A DNA stretch of 64,000 nt, from positions 177,277-241,276 of the forward strand of contig NZ_JALEKL010000004.1 in NCBI RefSeq assembly GCF_022768985.1, given 5' to 3'. This DNA is from Methanosphaera sp. (GTDB lineage: Archaea; Methanobacteriota; Methanobacteria; Methanobacteriales; Methanobacteriaceae). Of the stretch, positions 50,863 to 60,249 are shown piece by piece. Within the stretch, counting starts at the first letter, position 1. Each line of letters begins with the position of its first letter. A model generated the notes under the pieces. That model was not told where the DNA came from and did not search any database. It saw only the letters and a list, made by a program, of their open reading frames with translations. A program made the translations under genes and the position numbers.

Positions 50863-51732
50863 TTAATCCCTCTTATATGCTTTGTTAATGTTTTCATCAG
50901 GGTCAACATCGAATTTTTCACGCATTACATCTTCCATTGCTTCAATGTATTCTTTACGTGGTTTATCTACATATACACCAGTGATGATTTTACCTTCAAG
51001 TTCTTCTTCTGTCATTTCTTTTGCTTGTTCTATTGTAACTGTACTGTCTTTTATCCAGTTAAGCATCTGAATAGGTGTTCTGAGCTTGTTTTTACGTCCA
51101 TAGTATGTTGGACATTGTGATATTACTTCAATTAATGAAAATCCTTTGTTTTCAAGTCCAGCTTTTATAGCATTTGATACTTGTATTGGCTGGTTTGTTG
51201 TGTATTTTGCAACGTATGTTGCACCTGCTGCTTTTGCAACTTCTGCAATGTTAAATGGTTTATCTGTTGATCCATATGGTGCTGTTGTTGCAAAACTTCC
51301 CTGTGGACTTGTTGGACTGATTTGTCCTCCTGTCATACCATAGATATCATTGTTGATACATACAACTGTAAGGTCGATGTTTTTACGTGCTGCATGTATA
51401 AGATGGTTTCCACCTATTGATGTTGCATCCCCATCTCCTGATACTACAAGTACGTCTTGTTTTGGATTTGCAACTTTAAGTCCTGTTGCAAATGCTATTG
51501 CACGTCCGTGTGTTGTGTGGAGTGAGTCACATTTTACATATCCTGGTATTCTTGATGAACAACCAATTCCTGATACCATGGAGATATTTTCAAATTCTTT
51601 ATTTGATAATTCAATACCATTAAAGATTGTGTTTAATACTATTCCATGTCCACATCCTGGACAGAATATATGAGGTAATCTTTCTTCTCTTAGATATTTC
51701 ATAAATCTAGATGGGTGTTTTTCATTCTCCAT
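50863..51732 (-). CDS. korB: 2-oxoglutarate:ferredoxin oxidoreductase beta subunit
   Basis: Thiamine-diphosphate-binding subunit of 289 residues. CPGCGHGIV near residue 24 supplies cluster Cys residues, GDGDATSIGGNHL is the TPP motif, and NNDIYGMTGGQ follows it. It is coupled to korA, whose stop lies at its start, and to korC. Confidence 0.95.
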   Translation of the reverse strand: MENEKHPSRFMKYLREERLPHIFCPGCGHGIVLNTIFNGIELSNKEFENISMVSGIGCSSRIPGYVKCDSLHTTHGRAIAFATGLKVANPKQDVLVVSGDGDATSIGGNHLIHAARKNIDLTVVCINNDIYGMTGGQISPTSPQGSFATTAPYGSTDKPFNIAEVAKAAGATYVAKYTTNQPIQVSNAIKAGLENKGFSLIEVISQCPTYYGRKNKLRTPIQMLNWIKDSTVTIEQAKEMTEEELEGKIITGVYVDKPRKEYIEAMEDVMREKFDVDPDENINKAYKRD

Positions 51733-52860
51733 TTAGTAGTCCTCCATAATCTTATCTAATATTTCAGTTGGTGTATGTAGTCCTCCTCCAATTTTTGGGA
51801 GAAGTTCAACTTTTGCTGTTTTTCCTAGAACTCTGTCTACTTCAAGATATACTTGTCCAAGATTTAATTCTGGTACAATAACTCTTTTTGCATCACCTGC
51901 TAGTTCTATGATCTTTTCTGCTGGGAATGGCCATACAAGGTTAAGCTTGATGTATCCTACTTTTAGTCCTTGATCACGTGCTTTTTTAACTGCTGTTATT
52001 GCTGATCTTGCAGGTATTCCATATGCAAGTATTACAACTTCTGCATCATCAAGGTAGTCATATTCAATGTTTGCCATTTCATTTCTATTTTCTAGAACTT
52101 TTGAACAGAGTCTTGATACAAGTTTTGTATGTACATCTGGGTCATCTGTACTTGGATATCCACGTTCATCGTGTGTAAGTCCTGTTACGTGTATATCATA
52201 GCCTTCCATAAATGATGGCATTGCAGGTGCTGCATTTTCATCAGCTTCATATGGAAGATAGTTTTCTGTTTTTTGTGGCATTTGTCTTGGTACAATTTCA
52301 ATTTCATCAGGTATTACAATTTTTTCTCTCATATGTCCTACAATTTCATCTGCCATTATAAATACTGGACATCTGTAGATTTCAGCGAGGTTAAATGCTT
52401 CTACTGTGAAGTCAAAACATTCCTGTACTGATGATGGTGTAAGTGTTATTGTTTCATAATCACCGTGTGATCCCCATCTTGCCTGCATCATATCACCTTG
52501 AGATGTATGTGTTGGCTGTCCTGTTGATGGTCCTCCTCTTTGCATGTCAATAATTACAATAGGTGTTTCTGTCATTGCAGCATATCCTATGTTTTCCTGC
52601 ATTAATGAAAATCCAGGTCCTGATGTTGCTGTTACAACTTTTTGTCCACCCCATGATGCACCTATTATTGCTCCTGCTGCTCCTATTTCATCTTCCATTT
52701 GTATGAAGTGTCCTCCTACTTTTGGAAGTTCTTTTGACATTATTTCTGCAATTTCTGTTGATGGTGTAATTGGGTATCCTGCAAAGAATCTGCATCCTGC
52801 AGCAAGTGCTCCAAGTGCACATGCTTCATTTCCTTGTATAAAACGTTCTTTTTTATCCAT
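51733..52860 (-). CDS. korA: 2-oxoglutarate:ferredoxin oxidoreductase alpha subunit
   Basis: Catalytic subunit that binds the 2-oxoacid and TPP, with FAGYPITPSTEIAE near the N-terminus and ATSGPGFSLM in the first third. The ATG at 52860 is chosen because GAGGATGA lies well placed upstream in the korD end; the ATG four codons earlier (52872) abuts that site and would overlap korD. This gives 375 residues. It is the second gene of the operon. Confidence 0.93.
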   Translation of the reverse strand: MDKKERFIQGNEACALGALAAGCRFFAGYPITPSTEIAEIMSKELPKVGGHFIQMEDEIGAAGAIIGASWGGQKVVTATSGPGFSLMQENIGYAAMTETPIVIIDMQRGGPSTGQPTHTSQGDMMQARWGSHGDYETITLTPSSVQECFDFTVEAFNLAEIYRCPVFIMADEIVGHMREKIVIPDEIEIVPRQMPQKTENYLPYEADENAAPAMPSFMEGYDIHVTGLTHDERGYPSTDDPDVHTKLVSRLCSKVLENRNEMANIEYDYLDDAEVVILAYGIPARSAITAVKKARDQGLKVGYIKLNLVWPFPAEKIIELAGDAKRVIVPELNLGQVYLEVDRVLGKTAKVELLPKIGGGLHTPTEILDKIMEDY

Positions 52861-52864
52861 TTTA

Positions 52865-53062
52865 TCAGTCATCCTCTACAGTTATTACTTGGTCAGGACA
52901 CATTAATGTGCATAGTTTACATTTTACACATTTTTCATCATCAGTTACTGGTATACAAACTCCTTTAAGGTTGTATTGATCTGATTTTGAATATACTTGT
53001 TTTGGACATATGTCAATACAAATATAGCATCCTTTACATAATTCTTCATTTAAGTATAGCAT
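52865..53062 (-). CDS. korD: Ferredoxin subunit of 2-oxoglutarate oxidoreductase
   Basis: Small 2x4Fe-4S ferredoxin of 65 residues that carries electrons for the Kor complex. CKGCYICIDICP and CVKCKLCTLMCP give eight ligands. AAAGGT lies 6 nt before the ATG. It is the first gene of korDABC-sucC. Confidence 0.93.
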   Translation of the reverse strand: MLYLNEELCKGCYICIDICPKQVYSKSDQYNLKGVCIPVTDDEKCVKCKLCTLMCPDQVITVEDD

Positions 53063-53456
53063 ATTATTACCTTTTTTAGTTTTATATAGAGTGTGAAAGT
53101 CTTATATCATGGTTGTGAAAACTTCTTTTTTTATTGTTTCCTAGAAAATTTAGTGTTGATTAGTTGTTTGTCATATTAGTTGTCATGTCATGTTTTTTCT
53201 TATGGAAACTATTTTCACATTTTCTGGTATAAATTTTGAAATAAATTCTTATTTTTTTTATTTCTTAATTTTAAATATATTTTTTTAAATTAAATTTTCA
53301 TAGTTTTAACTTAATACATACTTGTTTTTCTTTATATATTTGAAACTCTCACAATTAATTATTATATTTATAACTTATCTTATTTAAAATAAATTTTAGA
53401 CATTGAGAACTTTTAAGTATAACTCCAATTTAAACAATTCTTTCTAAGTTTTAGAT
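53063..53456 (-). promoter_or_regulatory. Upstream region of the kor operon with TGTGAAA-like repeats
   Basis: No gene is seen in about 390 nt. TATA-like stretches lie at 53079-53089 and about 53330-53345 on the minus strand; the nearer one would leave almost no leader. TGTGAAA-like octamers occur at 53092 and 53114 (plus) and 53212 and 53347 (minus), the last as TGTGAGA next to the distal TATA. They may be regulator sites. Confidence 0.3.
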
Positions 53457-53483
53457 AAAAAAAGATGAATATGTAGGGTGGTG
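53457..53483 (-). terminator. 3'-end signature after mptD
   Basis: On the minus strand CACCACCC (53476-53483) is followed after about 12 nt by a seven-base T run (53457-53463). Confidence 0.6.
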
Positions 53484-53498
53484 ATGTTATTATTTTTT

Positions 53499-53861
53499 CT
53501 AGTCTTTAACATACATTAGTGGATATTGTAGTTCTTCATTATATGATATGCATGTAACTATTTTTGTATCATTAATTTGTGTTGTTATTTCAATTATAAG
53601 CATGTTACCATCAAGTGATGTGTATTGCATATCACCTATTGCCTTTTTCATTAAGTCCATGTCAAAGTCTACTTTTACATCAACAACAGCAGGCTGAAGC
53701 ATGATACTTTCTGCTATTGCATCTTTTAGTGATTGTGAACTTTCAATACTTACTGGTGTTCCAACAAACTGGTGGTATAATGCCCCCATACTTACTGCTC
53801 CTTCAAATATTGCATGTTCACGATCTGTTAGATTTTTGAAGTATTTATCAATATCACTCAT
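53499..53861 (-). CDS. mptD: Archaeal dihydroneopterin aldolase
   Basis: Cleaves dihydroneopterin to 6-hydroxymethyl-dihydropterin in tetrahydromethanopterin synthesis. 120 residues. The segment FEGAVSMGALYHQFVGTPV fits the archaeal MptD family, which is unrelated to bacterial FolB. The ATG at 53861 sits 7 nt after AGGAG; an ATG five codons upstream overlaps that site. Assignment rests on recall of the family pattern. Confidence 0.75.
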   Translation of the reverse strand: MSDIDKYFKNLTDREHAIFEGAVSMGALYHQFVGTPVSIESSQSLKDAIAESIMLQPAVVDVKVDFDMDLMKKAIGDMQYTSLDGNMLIIEITTQINDTKIVTCISYNEELQYPLMYVKD

Positions 53862-53924
53862 ATTATTTCTCCTCATTGAATTGTTTTTTTTTTCATATAA
53901 TAATATATATTAATATAAATTTCT

Positions 53925-55082
53925 TCATGCTTTAATTTTAACCCAATCTGGTGCATTGCTTGTTGGTATTGTAAGGATGATATTATCCATATTTGATATT
54001 ATATCATTAACTTTTTGTTTTGGAACTTCTACCATTATAATATATTGTGCATTAAGATCTGCAATATTTGATGTACGTTCATTTTCTGTTAATTTACTTC
54101 CATATGATGTGAGATTTATTTTATGTTTTTGTGTTTCATCAATTCCTGCAGCTTTTGCTGATTGTATCTGTTGTATGTCAAAGCTTGTAGATGTTGTTGT
54201 ATTGTTTGATGTTGCAATGTTTGAGTTAATACTTCCTGCATCTTGTGCTCTTAGTATTGAAATGATCTGTGCTCCACCTGCAAGCTTTAATGTTTCATTA
54301 TTATCTTCACTTCCATTAACTGGTATTGTTGTATTATTTGTATTATTTTGTGTACTATTTTCATTAAATTCATCCTCACCATTATCTGTTGTGGGTGGAT
54401 TTGTTGTGTATATATCAACAATATCATTTACATCAATAAGTCCACTTGCTGCCTGTTTTCGTGTAATTGTAAGTGGAATAATTGTTGTGTCAACTTCCTC
54501 AATTTTCATATCTATTATTTCATCAACACCTGCTGTGTTAATATATTCTGTTGCATTTTTAATTGAAGCAATTGTAATTGAACTACCACTTCTTATTGCA
54601 ACACGCTTGTATCGATCTTTCATTTGATTAATATCATCAAGTAGTTTATTTTTTATAACAGGATATGCAGCTTTTTTAACATCAATAGCATCTACTTCTG
54701 CAACACTTTTTGCTGAGTAAATTTCTGATGTAAGTGATTGTTTTGCAGATGAATATGTAAGATCATCACTAAATATCATGTTAACTTCATTAATTTTCAT
54801 ATTCTTTGCATTATCTAGTTTTTCTGCCTCTGGTGCAAATACTAGAAAATAATATCCAATTGATAGAAGTACAACTATGACAATTATACATACTACTGTG
54901 CCTGTTATAAGTTCTTGATCTTTTTGTGAATAATTTTTATAATCAAAAATATCTTCTTTTCTAAATTTATGATTTTTATGAAGAGATGGCTTTTTATTTT
55001 GATTATCTTCTTTAAGATATTCTTTAAGTTCTTTGAAGTGTTTGCTAAATTTAGAATTTAGTATTTTATCAAGTTTTTTCAT
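53925..55082 (-). CDS. Single-span membrane protein with CpaB/SAF-like domain
   Basis: 385-residue protein, possibly of the DUF515 group. A basic cytoplasmic N-terminus (1-60) is followed by one membrane helix near 61-85, then an extracellular region. The segment IIPLTITRKQAASGLIDVNDIVDIY near 200-225 is like the SAF/CpaB domain of pilus-assembly proteins. A long Asn/Thr/Ser linker (about 232-310) is rich in possible N-glycosylation sites (NNT, NST, NET). Neighbours are mptD and archaetidylserine synthase. An envelope role is inferred. Confidence 0.6.
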   Translation of the reverse strand: MKKLDKILNSKFSKHFKELKEYLKEDNQNKKPSLHKNHKFRKEDIFDYKNYSQKDQELITGTVVCIIVIVVLLSIGYYFLVFAPEAEKLDNAKNMKINEVNMIFSDDLTYSSAKQSLTSEIYSAKSVAEVDAIDVKKAAYPVIKNKLLDDINQMKDRYKRVAIRSGSSITIASIKNATEYINTAGVDEIIDMKIEEVDTTIIPLTITRKQAASGLIDVNDIVDIYTTNPPTTDNGEDEFNENSTQNNTNNTTIPVNGSEDNNETLKLAGGAQIISILRAQDAGSINSNIATSNNTTTSTSFDIQQIQSAKAAGIDETQKHKINLTSYGSKLTENERTSNIADLNAQYIIMVEVPKQKVNDIISNMDNIILTIPTSNAPDWVKIKA

Positions 55083-55156
55083 AACTCTTATTTTAGTTTA
55101 TATTATTATGTATGTTGAAAATTATTTATTCAAAGTTAAAGAGTTGTTATTATATT

Positions 55157-55194
55157 AAAAAAAGAAAAATAAAAGAAAAAATATTTAGGTGGTT
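55157..55194 (-). terminator. 3'-end signature after the archaetidylserine synthase gene
   Basis: On the minus strand ACCACC (55188-55193) is followed by T-rich DNA ending in a seven-base T run (55157-55163). Confidence 0.55.
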
Positions 55195-55214
55195 ATGATT
55201 TAATCCATTTTTTT

Positions 55215-55973
55215 TTATTGTTTTTTGTGTAATGATTGTACTTCATGTTTTGTATTTTTATATGATCTGTTTATTTGATTTGAAAGTTTTGAATTTTGAA
55301 GATTTAAATTCTTAATGAAAACTCCAAATATATATACAGCTACAGCTATAAGAAGCACATATGATGGTATACTATATAGTAGTGTATTTACACCTGGAAT
55401 CATACATAATATTACAACAATTGCAAATGGTATGAGTATTTTATTATTTTTTATTTTTGGATATTTAACTTCTGATACCATTAGTATTGATATAATTATC
55501 ATTAACACAGATATAAGATACATATCTGTAAATGATGATAATATTAAAGCTGCAAGTATTGTTGATGTTACAGGAATTGGAAGTCCAAGAAATGTTTTTG
55601 TAGGTCCTTCCTGGTATACTACAAGTGTATTGTATCGTGTAAGTCTTAGAAGTCCACATATAACAACAAGTGCTGCTGGTATTATAATCCACTGTGATGG
55701 TGATATCATATACATTATTATAGCTGGAGCTACTCCAAATGAAACAATATCTGCAAGTGAATCTATGTTTTCTCCAAACATTCCAGATCTTGTATTAAGC
55801 ATTCTTGCAACTGTTCCATCTAAACAATCAAATACAACTGCTAGAAGTAGTAGTTGTGCAGATAGTATGTTTTCACCTTTTAGTATGAAAAACATTGCCA
55901 GAAATCCACATAAGGCATTGGCAATGGACATGCAGTCTGCAATGGTAATCATTTTTAGTATGTTTGTTTCCAT
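55215..55973 (-). CDS. CDP-archaeol serine O-archaetidyltransferase
   Basis: CDP-alcohol phosphatidyltransferase family membrane enzyme, 252 residues with about seven membrane segments. The family motif is present: D49, DG at 52-53, AR at 56-57, G67, D71 and D75. The serine-type variant is suggested by ADCMSIANALCGF upstream of the motif, as in PssA/archaetidylserine synthase. It probably makes archaetidylserine for membrane lipids. The decarboxylase is not adjacent. Confidence 0.85.
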   Translation of the reverse strand: METNILKMITIADCMSIANALCGFLAMFFILKGENILSAQLLLLAVVFDCLDGTVARMLNTRSGMFGENIDSLADIVSFGVAPAIIMYMISPSQWIIIPAALVVICGLLRLTRYNTLVVYQEGPTKTFLGLPIPVTSTILAALILSSFTDMYLISVLMIIISILMVSEVKYPKIKNNKILIPFAIVVILCMIPGVNTLLYSIPSYVLLIAVAVYIFGVFIKNLNLQNSKLSNQINRSYKNTKHEVQSLHKKQ

Positions 55974-56275
55974 TTACTTTGATGCCCCTACATAATTTTA
56001 TTAATATATTAATTATGTATTTTCTTTAATAAGTCTTTTTTTAACATAATTGATTTTTTTCAAATAACAACTCTTATTTTAAATAGTATTTCTATAAATA
56101 ATTATAAAAATACAATACTTATTTAAACATTGTTTAATTTAATATATATAATTTTATAAAAATATGTAAATTCATAAAGATAATACTTCAAAAAGTAGAT
56201 AATCATAACAATAATAACAACAAAACAATAGAATATATTAATATTTAAAAAAAACTAAAATCTGGCAAAAAAAAT
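55974..56275. other. Divergent gap between archaetidylserine synthase and rnhB
   Basis: About 300 nt of AT-rich DNA with no recognised element beyond expected promoters. Confidence 0.5.
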
Positions 56276-56965
56276 ATGATGATATACGATGATGACTTTA
56301 TATTGGAAGATGATTCACTAGTTCTAGGAATAGATGAAGCAGGACGAGGATCAGTACTAGGACCACTAGTAGTAGGAGCAGTACTAGTTCCACGAAAAAA
56401 ACTAAGATTTCTAAAGAGAATGGGAGTTAAAGATTCAAAAAAACTCACATCAAAAAGACGAACAGTAATAGCACGAAAAATAAAAAAACTAACAACATTT
56501 ACAACAAGAATAATACCGGCTGAAAAAATCGATGAAATGCGTCTTAATTCAATAAATCTAAATCAGATAGAAACAAATGCAATGGAAGATATAATAGGTG
56601 AGTTAATGCCAGATGCATGTATAATAGATTGTATAGAATCAAATGAAGATAAATTCACAGAAACAATAGAGGAATTCATAAAAACAATACAAAAACCAGA
56701 CATGCCAATACAGATAATGACAAAACACAAAGCAGATGAAAAATATGACATAGTCTCAGCAGCATCAATAATTGCAAAAACAACACGAGATAAAGAACTT
56801 GAAAAGATAAGATCAGAATATGGAAAGCTAGGATCAGGATATCCGAGTGATCCTGTAACACGAAACTATCTAAAAACACTTGATGAAGATAACTATCCAT
56901 GGTTTGTAAGAAAAACATGGAATACAATAGATTCTATACAACATGAAAATCATGAAGAAAAATAA
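56276..56965 (+). CDS. rnhB: Ribonuclease HII
   Basis: Removes RNA from RNA-DNA hybrids and single ribonucleotides in DNA. 229 residues. The active-site signature LGIDEAGRGS carries D20 and E21; a third Asp lies in CIIDCIES and a fourth carboxylate later. The acidic N-terminal 15 residues are an extra stretch and no ribosome-binding site is seen, so the start is uncertain. It stands alone ahead of exbB. Confidence 0.94.
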   Translation: MMIYDDDFILEDDSLVLGIDEAGRGSVLGPLVVGAVLVPRKKLRFLKRMGVKDSKKLTSKRRTVIARKIKKLTTFTTRIIPAEKIDEMRLNSINLNQIETNAMEDIIGELMPDACIIDCIESNEDKFTETIEEFIKTIQKPDMPIQIMTKHKADEKYDIVSAASIIAKTTRDKELEKIRSEYGKLGSGYPSDPVTRNYLKTLDEDNYPWFVRKTWNTIDSIQHENHEEK

Positions 56966-57089
56966 CTATATCTAAGTTTATAATTATGATAGCTTTATTA
57001 TTAATTAAACTAAGATATATTAAACATTAATAAGTAAGGTTTAATAATTTATATAAAACCTTCAAAACACTCAAAAGGGAGTTAATAAA

Positions 57090-57932
57090 ATGGATGTTAT
57101 AACATTAATCATATCATATGTTAATGACTTAATAAGCATGTTCCAAAGTGGTGGAGTTATTGTTTATATCTTAACAGTAATAGGATTATATGGATTATTT
57201 ATTTCAATAGATAAAATGTTATATCTTCGTAAAGCTTCTATGATTGACTTATCAGAATTAATGATAATAGTTAATGATTCAATGGCACATGGAGGATCAC
57301 TTGAAGCCCTACGTGCTATTGGTAAGTATAAAACACCAATTTCTCGTATAATCTCAGAAGCATTAAAGATAGGATATAGAGGAAAATCAGAAGTAGAAGA
57401 TAACATGGAGCAAGTATTTATTGTTGAAATGTCTAAGATGATGAAAGGTCTTTCAACAATACAGACAATAATTGAGATAGCTCCTCTTATAGGACTTATT
57501 GGTACAGTTCTTGGAATGTGGTATACATTTAAAGATCTTGGAATGAGTAGTGATATGTCATTACTTGCTGGTGGAATATATATTTCAATAATTACAACAA
57601 TCTTTGGACTTGCAGTGGCAATTATATTAATACCATTTTACAGTTACATCAAAACAAAAATTGAAGTACAACTTGACAATATTGAAATTGCAAAGAAAAT
57701 GAGTAACTGGAGTCGTGCAGAGATGAAAGTGTGGATTGAAACAGATAAAGAAGAAGTTATTGAAGCACTACAAGATTCACCAGGTGTAATACAAGTAAAA
57801 GAGATAGATGATGAACAGGCAAATCTTAGAGTTACAATAAAACCTAACATGCTTGAAAAAGGTATTAAAACAATTATACGTGAACGTTCTGATACTTCAA
57901 ATAGAATCGTTGAAAGTAAACTTAAACAATAA
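57090..57932 (+). CDS. exbB: MotA/TolQ/ExbB-family proton channel subunit
   Basis: Membrane protein of 280 residues with about three membrane segments. The family signature IAPLIGLIGTVLGM lies near residue 130, followed by a third helix with IYISIITTIFGLAVA. It pairs with the ExbD-like gene 22 nt downstream. In bacteria such pairs use proton flow to drive TonB or Tol proteins; no TonB-like gene is present and archaea lack an outer membrane of that type. The C-terminal 70 residues may contact a partner. Confidence 0.88.
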   Translation: MDVITLIISYVNDLISMFQSGGVIVYILTVIGLYGLFISIDKMLYLRKASMIDLSELMIIVNDSMAHGGSLEALRAIGKYKTPISRIISEALKIGYRGKSEVEDNMEQVFIVEMSKMMKGLSTIQTIIEIAPLIGLIGTVLGMWYTFKDLGMSSDMSLLAGGIYISIITTIFGLAVAIILIPFYSYIKTKIEVQLDNIEIAKKMSNWSRAEMKVWIETDKEEVIEALQDSPGVIQVKEIDDEQANLRVTIKPNMLEKGIKTIIRERSDTSNRIVESKLKQ

Positions 57933-57954
57933 GATTTACATGAAGGGGATCTAA

Positions 57955-58362
57955 ATGAGTATTGACACAAAAAGATTTAAAGATAAGCTTAATGAGAAAA
58001 GTCCAGGTATTAACATAGTACCTCTTCTTGATGTAATTTTTACAATCATGATCTTTCTACTTGTAATGCTAAGTCAAACATCAATGGATGTTCCTGACCA
58101 TTATTCACAAGATCAAGTATCAGCAAAGCCTACATCATCATCTGGAACATCTGAATATTATCTTATTCCACTTAATAATTTACAACATGTAACAGTAAAT
58201 GGTGTAGATTACTCCAAATATATTCGTGGAGATTCAATTGCTGTACATACACGTGTAATGGATGAGGGTAAAATAGAGATGGATTCATCAACAGGAACAA
58301 TAAATATTCAAGCACCACCTGATCTTGTTGATAAGGCAGTGAAAGCACCAGCATCTGGTTAG
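57955..58362 (+). CDS. exbD: ExbD/TolR-family protein
   Basis: Single-span protein of 135 residues. The membrane helix around NIVPLLDVIFTIMIFLLV contains the proton-path aspartate (PLLD). An extracellular C-terminal domain with two short strands follows. GGGGAT lies before the ATG. It is the partner of ExbB upstream. The force-receiving partner is not identified. Confidence 0.85.
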   Translation: MSIDTKRFKDKLNEKSPGINIVPLLDVIFTIMIFLLVMLSQTSMDVPDHYSQDQVSAKPTSSSGTSEYYLIPLNNLQHVTVNGVDYSKYIRGDSIAVHTRVMDEGKIEMDSSTGTINIQAPPDLVDKAVKAPASG

Positions 58363-58454
58363 TAAATCATGTGACTTAAAAATTAAAAGATAAATAAAAT
58401 AACAACTATAGTATAATTAATAAGTTATTAAAATTTAAATTATGAGATGAAAAA

Positions 58455-59072
58455 ATGTATTTAGGAAGAATCGTATCAATAGGAAGTAATGAAAATGGTG
58501 TATATGCATCATACCGTGTATCAAGCAGATCATTTCCAAATAGAAAATCAATTGTAAATGCTAATAAAGTAGCTATTGTTCCAACAGAAGGATCAGAAGA
58601 AGATATCTATAAAAACATATACATAAGTTACAACTGTATTGATATAATTGATGATATATGTGTAATTACAAATGGTTCACATACAGATATTATTGCAGGA
58701 AAAATCCGTGAAGGAATGAATATGAGAGATGCTCTTGCATTATCACTTCTTGCAATGGACTATGAAAAAGATGAATATCACACACCAAGAATTGCTGGTG
58801 TAATTAATACAAAAGGTGAAGGATTTATAGGTATCATAACTGATAGTGGTATTGAAGTTAAAAAAGTAAATCCTAATGAATCATACTACATTTCAGTATA
58901 TGAACAAACAACACCTATGGAAGTAGAATATCCTGTTAAAGATGCTCATCAAGCAGCAGAATACATATATGATCAAGGAGTATTTAAAGAATTTACAAAT
59001 CCTGTAACATCATGTGCTGCATTTGGTAAGTCAAATGGATGGGAAATTGACTTTAAAAACCCACAAGAATAA
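58455..59072 (+). CDS. purO: Archaeal IMP cyclohydrolase
   Basis: Last step of purine synthesis, closing FAICAR to IMP. 205 residues, the archaeal PurO fold. The N-terminal LGRIVSIG, SRSFPNRK and NGSHTD segments are typical. It lies 92 nt after exbD and converges with the DUF1002 gene. It complements purL in this window. Confidence 0.93.
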   Translation: MYLGRIVSIGSNENGVYASYRVSSRSFPNRKSIVNANKVAIVPTEGSEEDIYKNIYISYNCIDIIDDICVITNGSHTDIIAGKIREGMNMRDALALSLLAMDYEKDEYHTPRIAGVINTKGEGFIGIITDSGIEVKKVNPNESYYISVYEQTTPMEVEYPVKDAHQAAEYIYDQGVFKEFTNPVTSCAAFGKSNGWEIDFKNPQE

Positions 59073-59202
59073 TTAAAAAGATAATATCCATTTATTATTA
59101 ATTATTTTTTTAATCTTCTTTTTTTCTCTTTTTTTTTATTAAATTATTTATTTAAAACAACCCCTTTTTAATATAACTTGCAAAATTTAATCTTTATTTT
59201 AT

Positions 59203-59244
59203 AAAAAAAAAATAAAATAGTAAAAAAGGGATAAATTAGGGTGG
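59203..59244 (-). terminator. 3'-end signature after the DUF1002 gene
   Basis: On the minus strand the stop codon overlaps CCACCC (59239-59244). Another CCC and T6 follow, then a ten-base T run (59203-59212). Confidence 0.6.
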
Positions 59245-60204
59245 TTAGTTTGTAGAATTACTACTACTATTATTTAAAACTATATCATCACTACTTGTAT
59301 CAACTACTTTTGATGGATTAATTATTGAGTTAATAAAGTCCCATATTTTTGCAAATAGAGTCTGACCATCATCTGAGTTAACATAATTTGATATTTGTGA
59401 TTGATAATTATTTGCTTGATCTTGTACAGATTGTGATTGTGATACACTATCTGCAATATTATCAACACTACTGTTTGTTATGTTAATATTCTTATTTTCT
59501 GTAATATTTGTAATGATATTAATAATAGTATTTTTATCTGTTGTATTTTCCTCAGCAGCTTTCTGTTTTGCCTCAGATACAACATCTGCAACATCATCTG
59601 CTGATACATTACTTTCATTTACAACCTGTGTTTGTGTATAAATTTCCTTATTTGCAGCATCTTTAAGTTCATCTGGAATTTCTTTTCCTGAAGCTTTTTC
59701 ATATGATTTCATTACACCTGCAAGTGCTGATTCACCAGTTGCAGTTGTAGGTGATGTAACAACAACATAACCTTCACTAATACCTGATGAATTAAGTGCT
59801 GATTTATACATACTTTCTGTTACTAGTGTGATTTTTGAATCATCAACATCAACTTTAAGACTTCCTTTCTTATTTAAGTCTACCATAGCACATGAAAGAA
59901 TTTGATTTTCATTGTATGTTCTACCACTAATGTCTGATGTAATCTTATTTACATCGTTTGCTGTGATAATAGTATCTTTTACATTACTAAGACTACCACT
60001 AGTTTTTGATTTAAAGTAGTCATCTACAATATCCTTATAATTTGCATTATCATAAGTTGTCTGTCCATATGTTATTGCAATATCATCACCACCACTTGAT
60101 GATGAATTTGGACTTATAATGTTTGTAACAGAATCTAGTGGAACAAATAGTCCAAAGATTATGAATACAACAAGAACAACTCCAATAATCTTACCTGCTC
60201 CCAT
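59245..60204 (-). CDS. DUF1002 family secreted or anchored protein
   Basis: 319 residues with an N-terminal hydrophobic helix (about 5-25) that is a signal or anchor, so the rest is outside the cell. The segment with TSPTTATGESALAGVMKSYEKA matches DUF1002, seen mainly in Firmicutes. The remainder is Asn/Ser/Lys-rich and partly helical. A perfect GGAGGT lies before the ATG. It lies 45 nt after taw1 on the same strand. The function is unknown; acquisition from gut bacteria is plausible. Confidence 0.72.
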   Translation of the reverse strand: MGAGKIIGVVLVVFIIFGLFVPLDSVTNIISPNSSSSGGDDIAITYGQTTYDNANYKDIVDDYFKSKTSGSLSNVKDTIITANDVNKITSDISGRTYNENQILSCAMVDLNKKGSLKVDVDDSKITLVTESMYKSALNSSGISEGYVVVTSPTTATGESALAGVMKSYEKASGKEIPDELKDAANKEIYTQTQVVNESNVSADDVADVVSEAKQKAAEENTTDKNTIINIITNITENKNINITNSSVDNIADSVSQSQSVQDQANNYQSQISNYVNSDDGQTLFAKIWDFINSIINPSKVVDTSSDDIVLNNSSSNSTN

Positions 60205-60249
60205 AGTTTTATACCTCCATAAAATACTATGTAGTATGAAAATTAAGGA

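Noticed and set aside
58172..58354. Leucine-rich antisense ORF over exbD
   Set aside because: Antisense shadow of an ExbD-like gene with intact family motifs.
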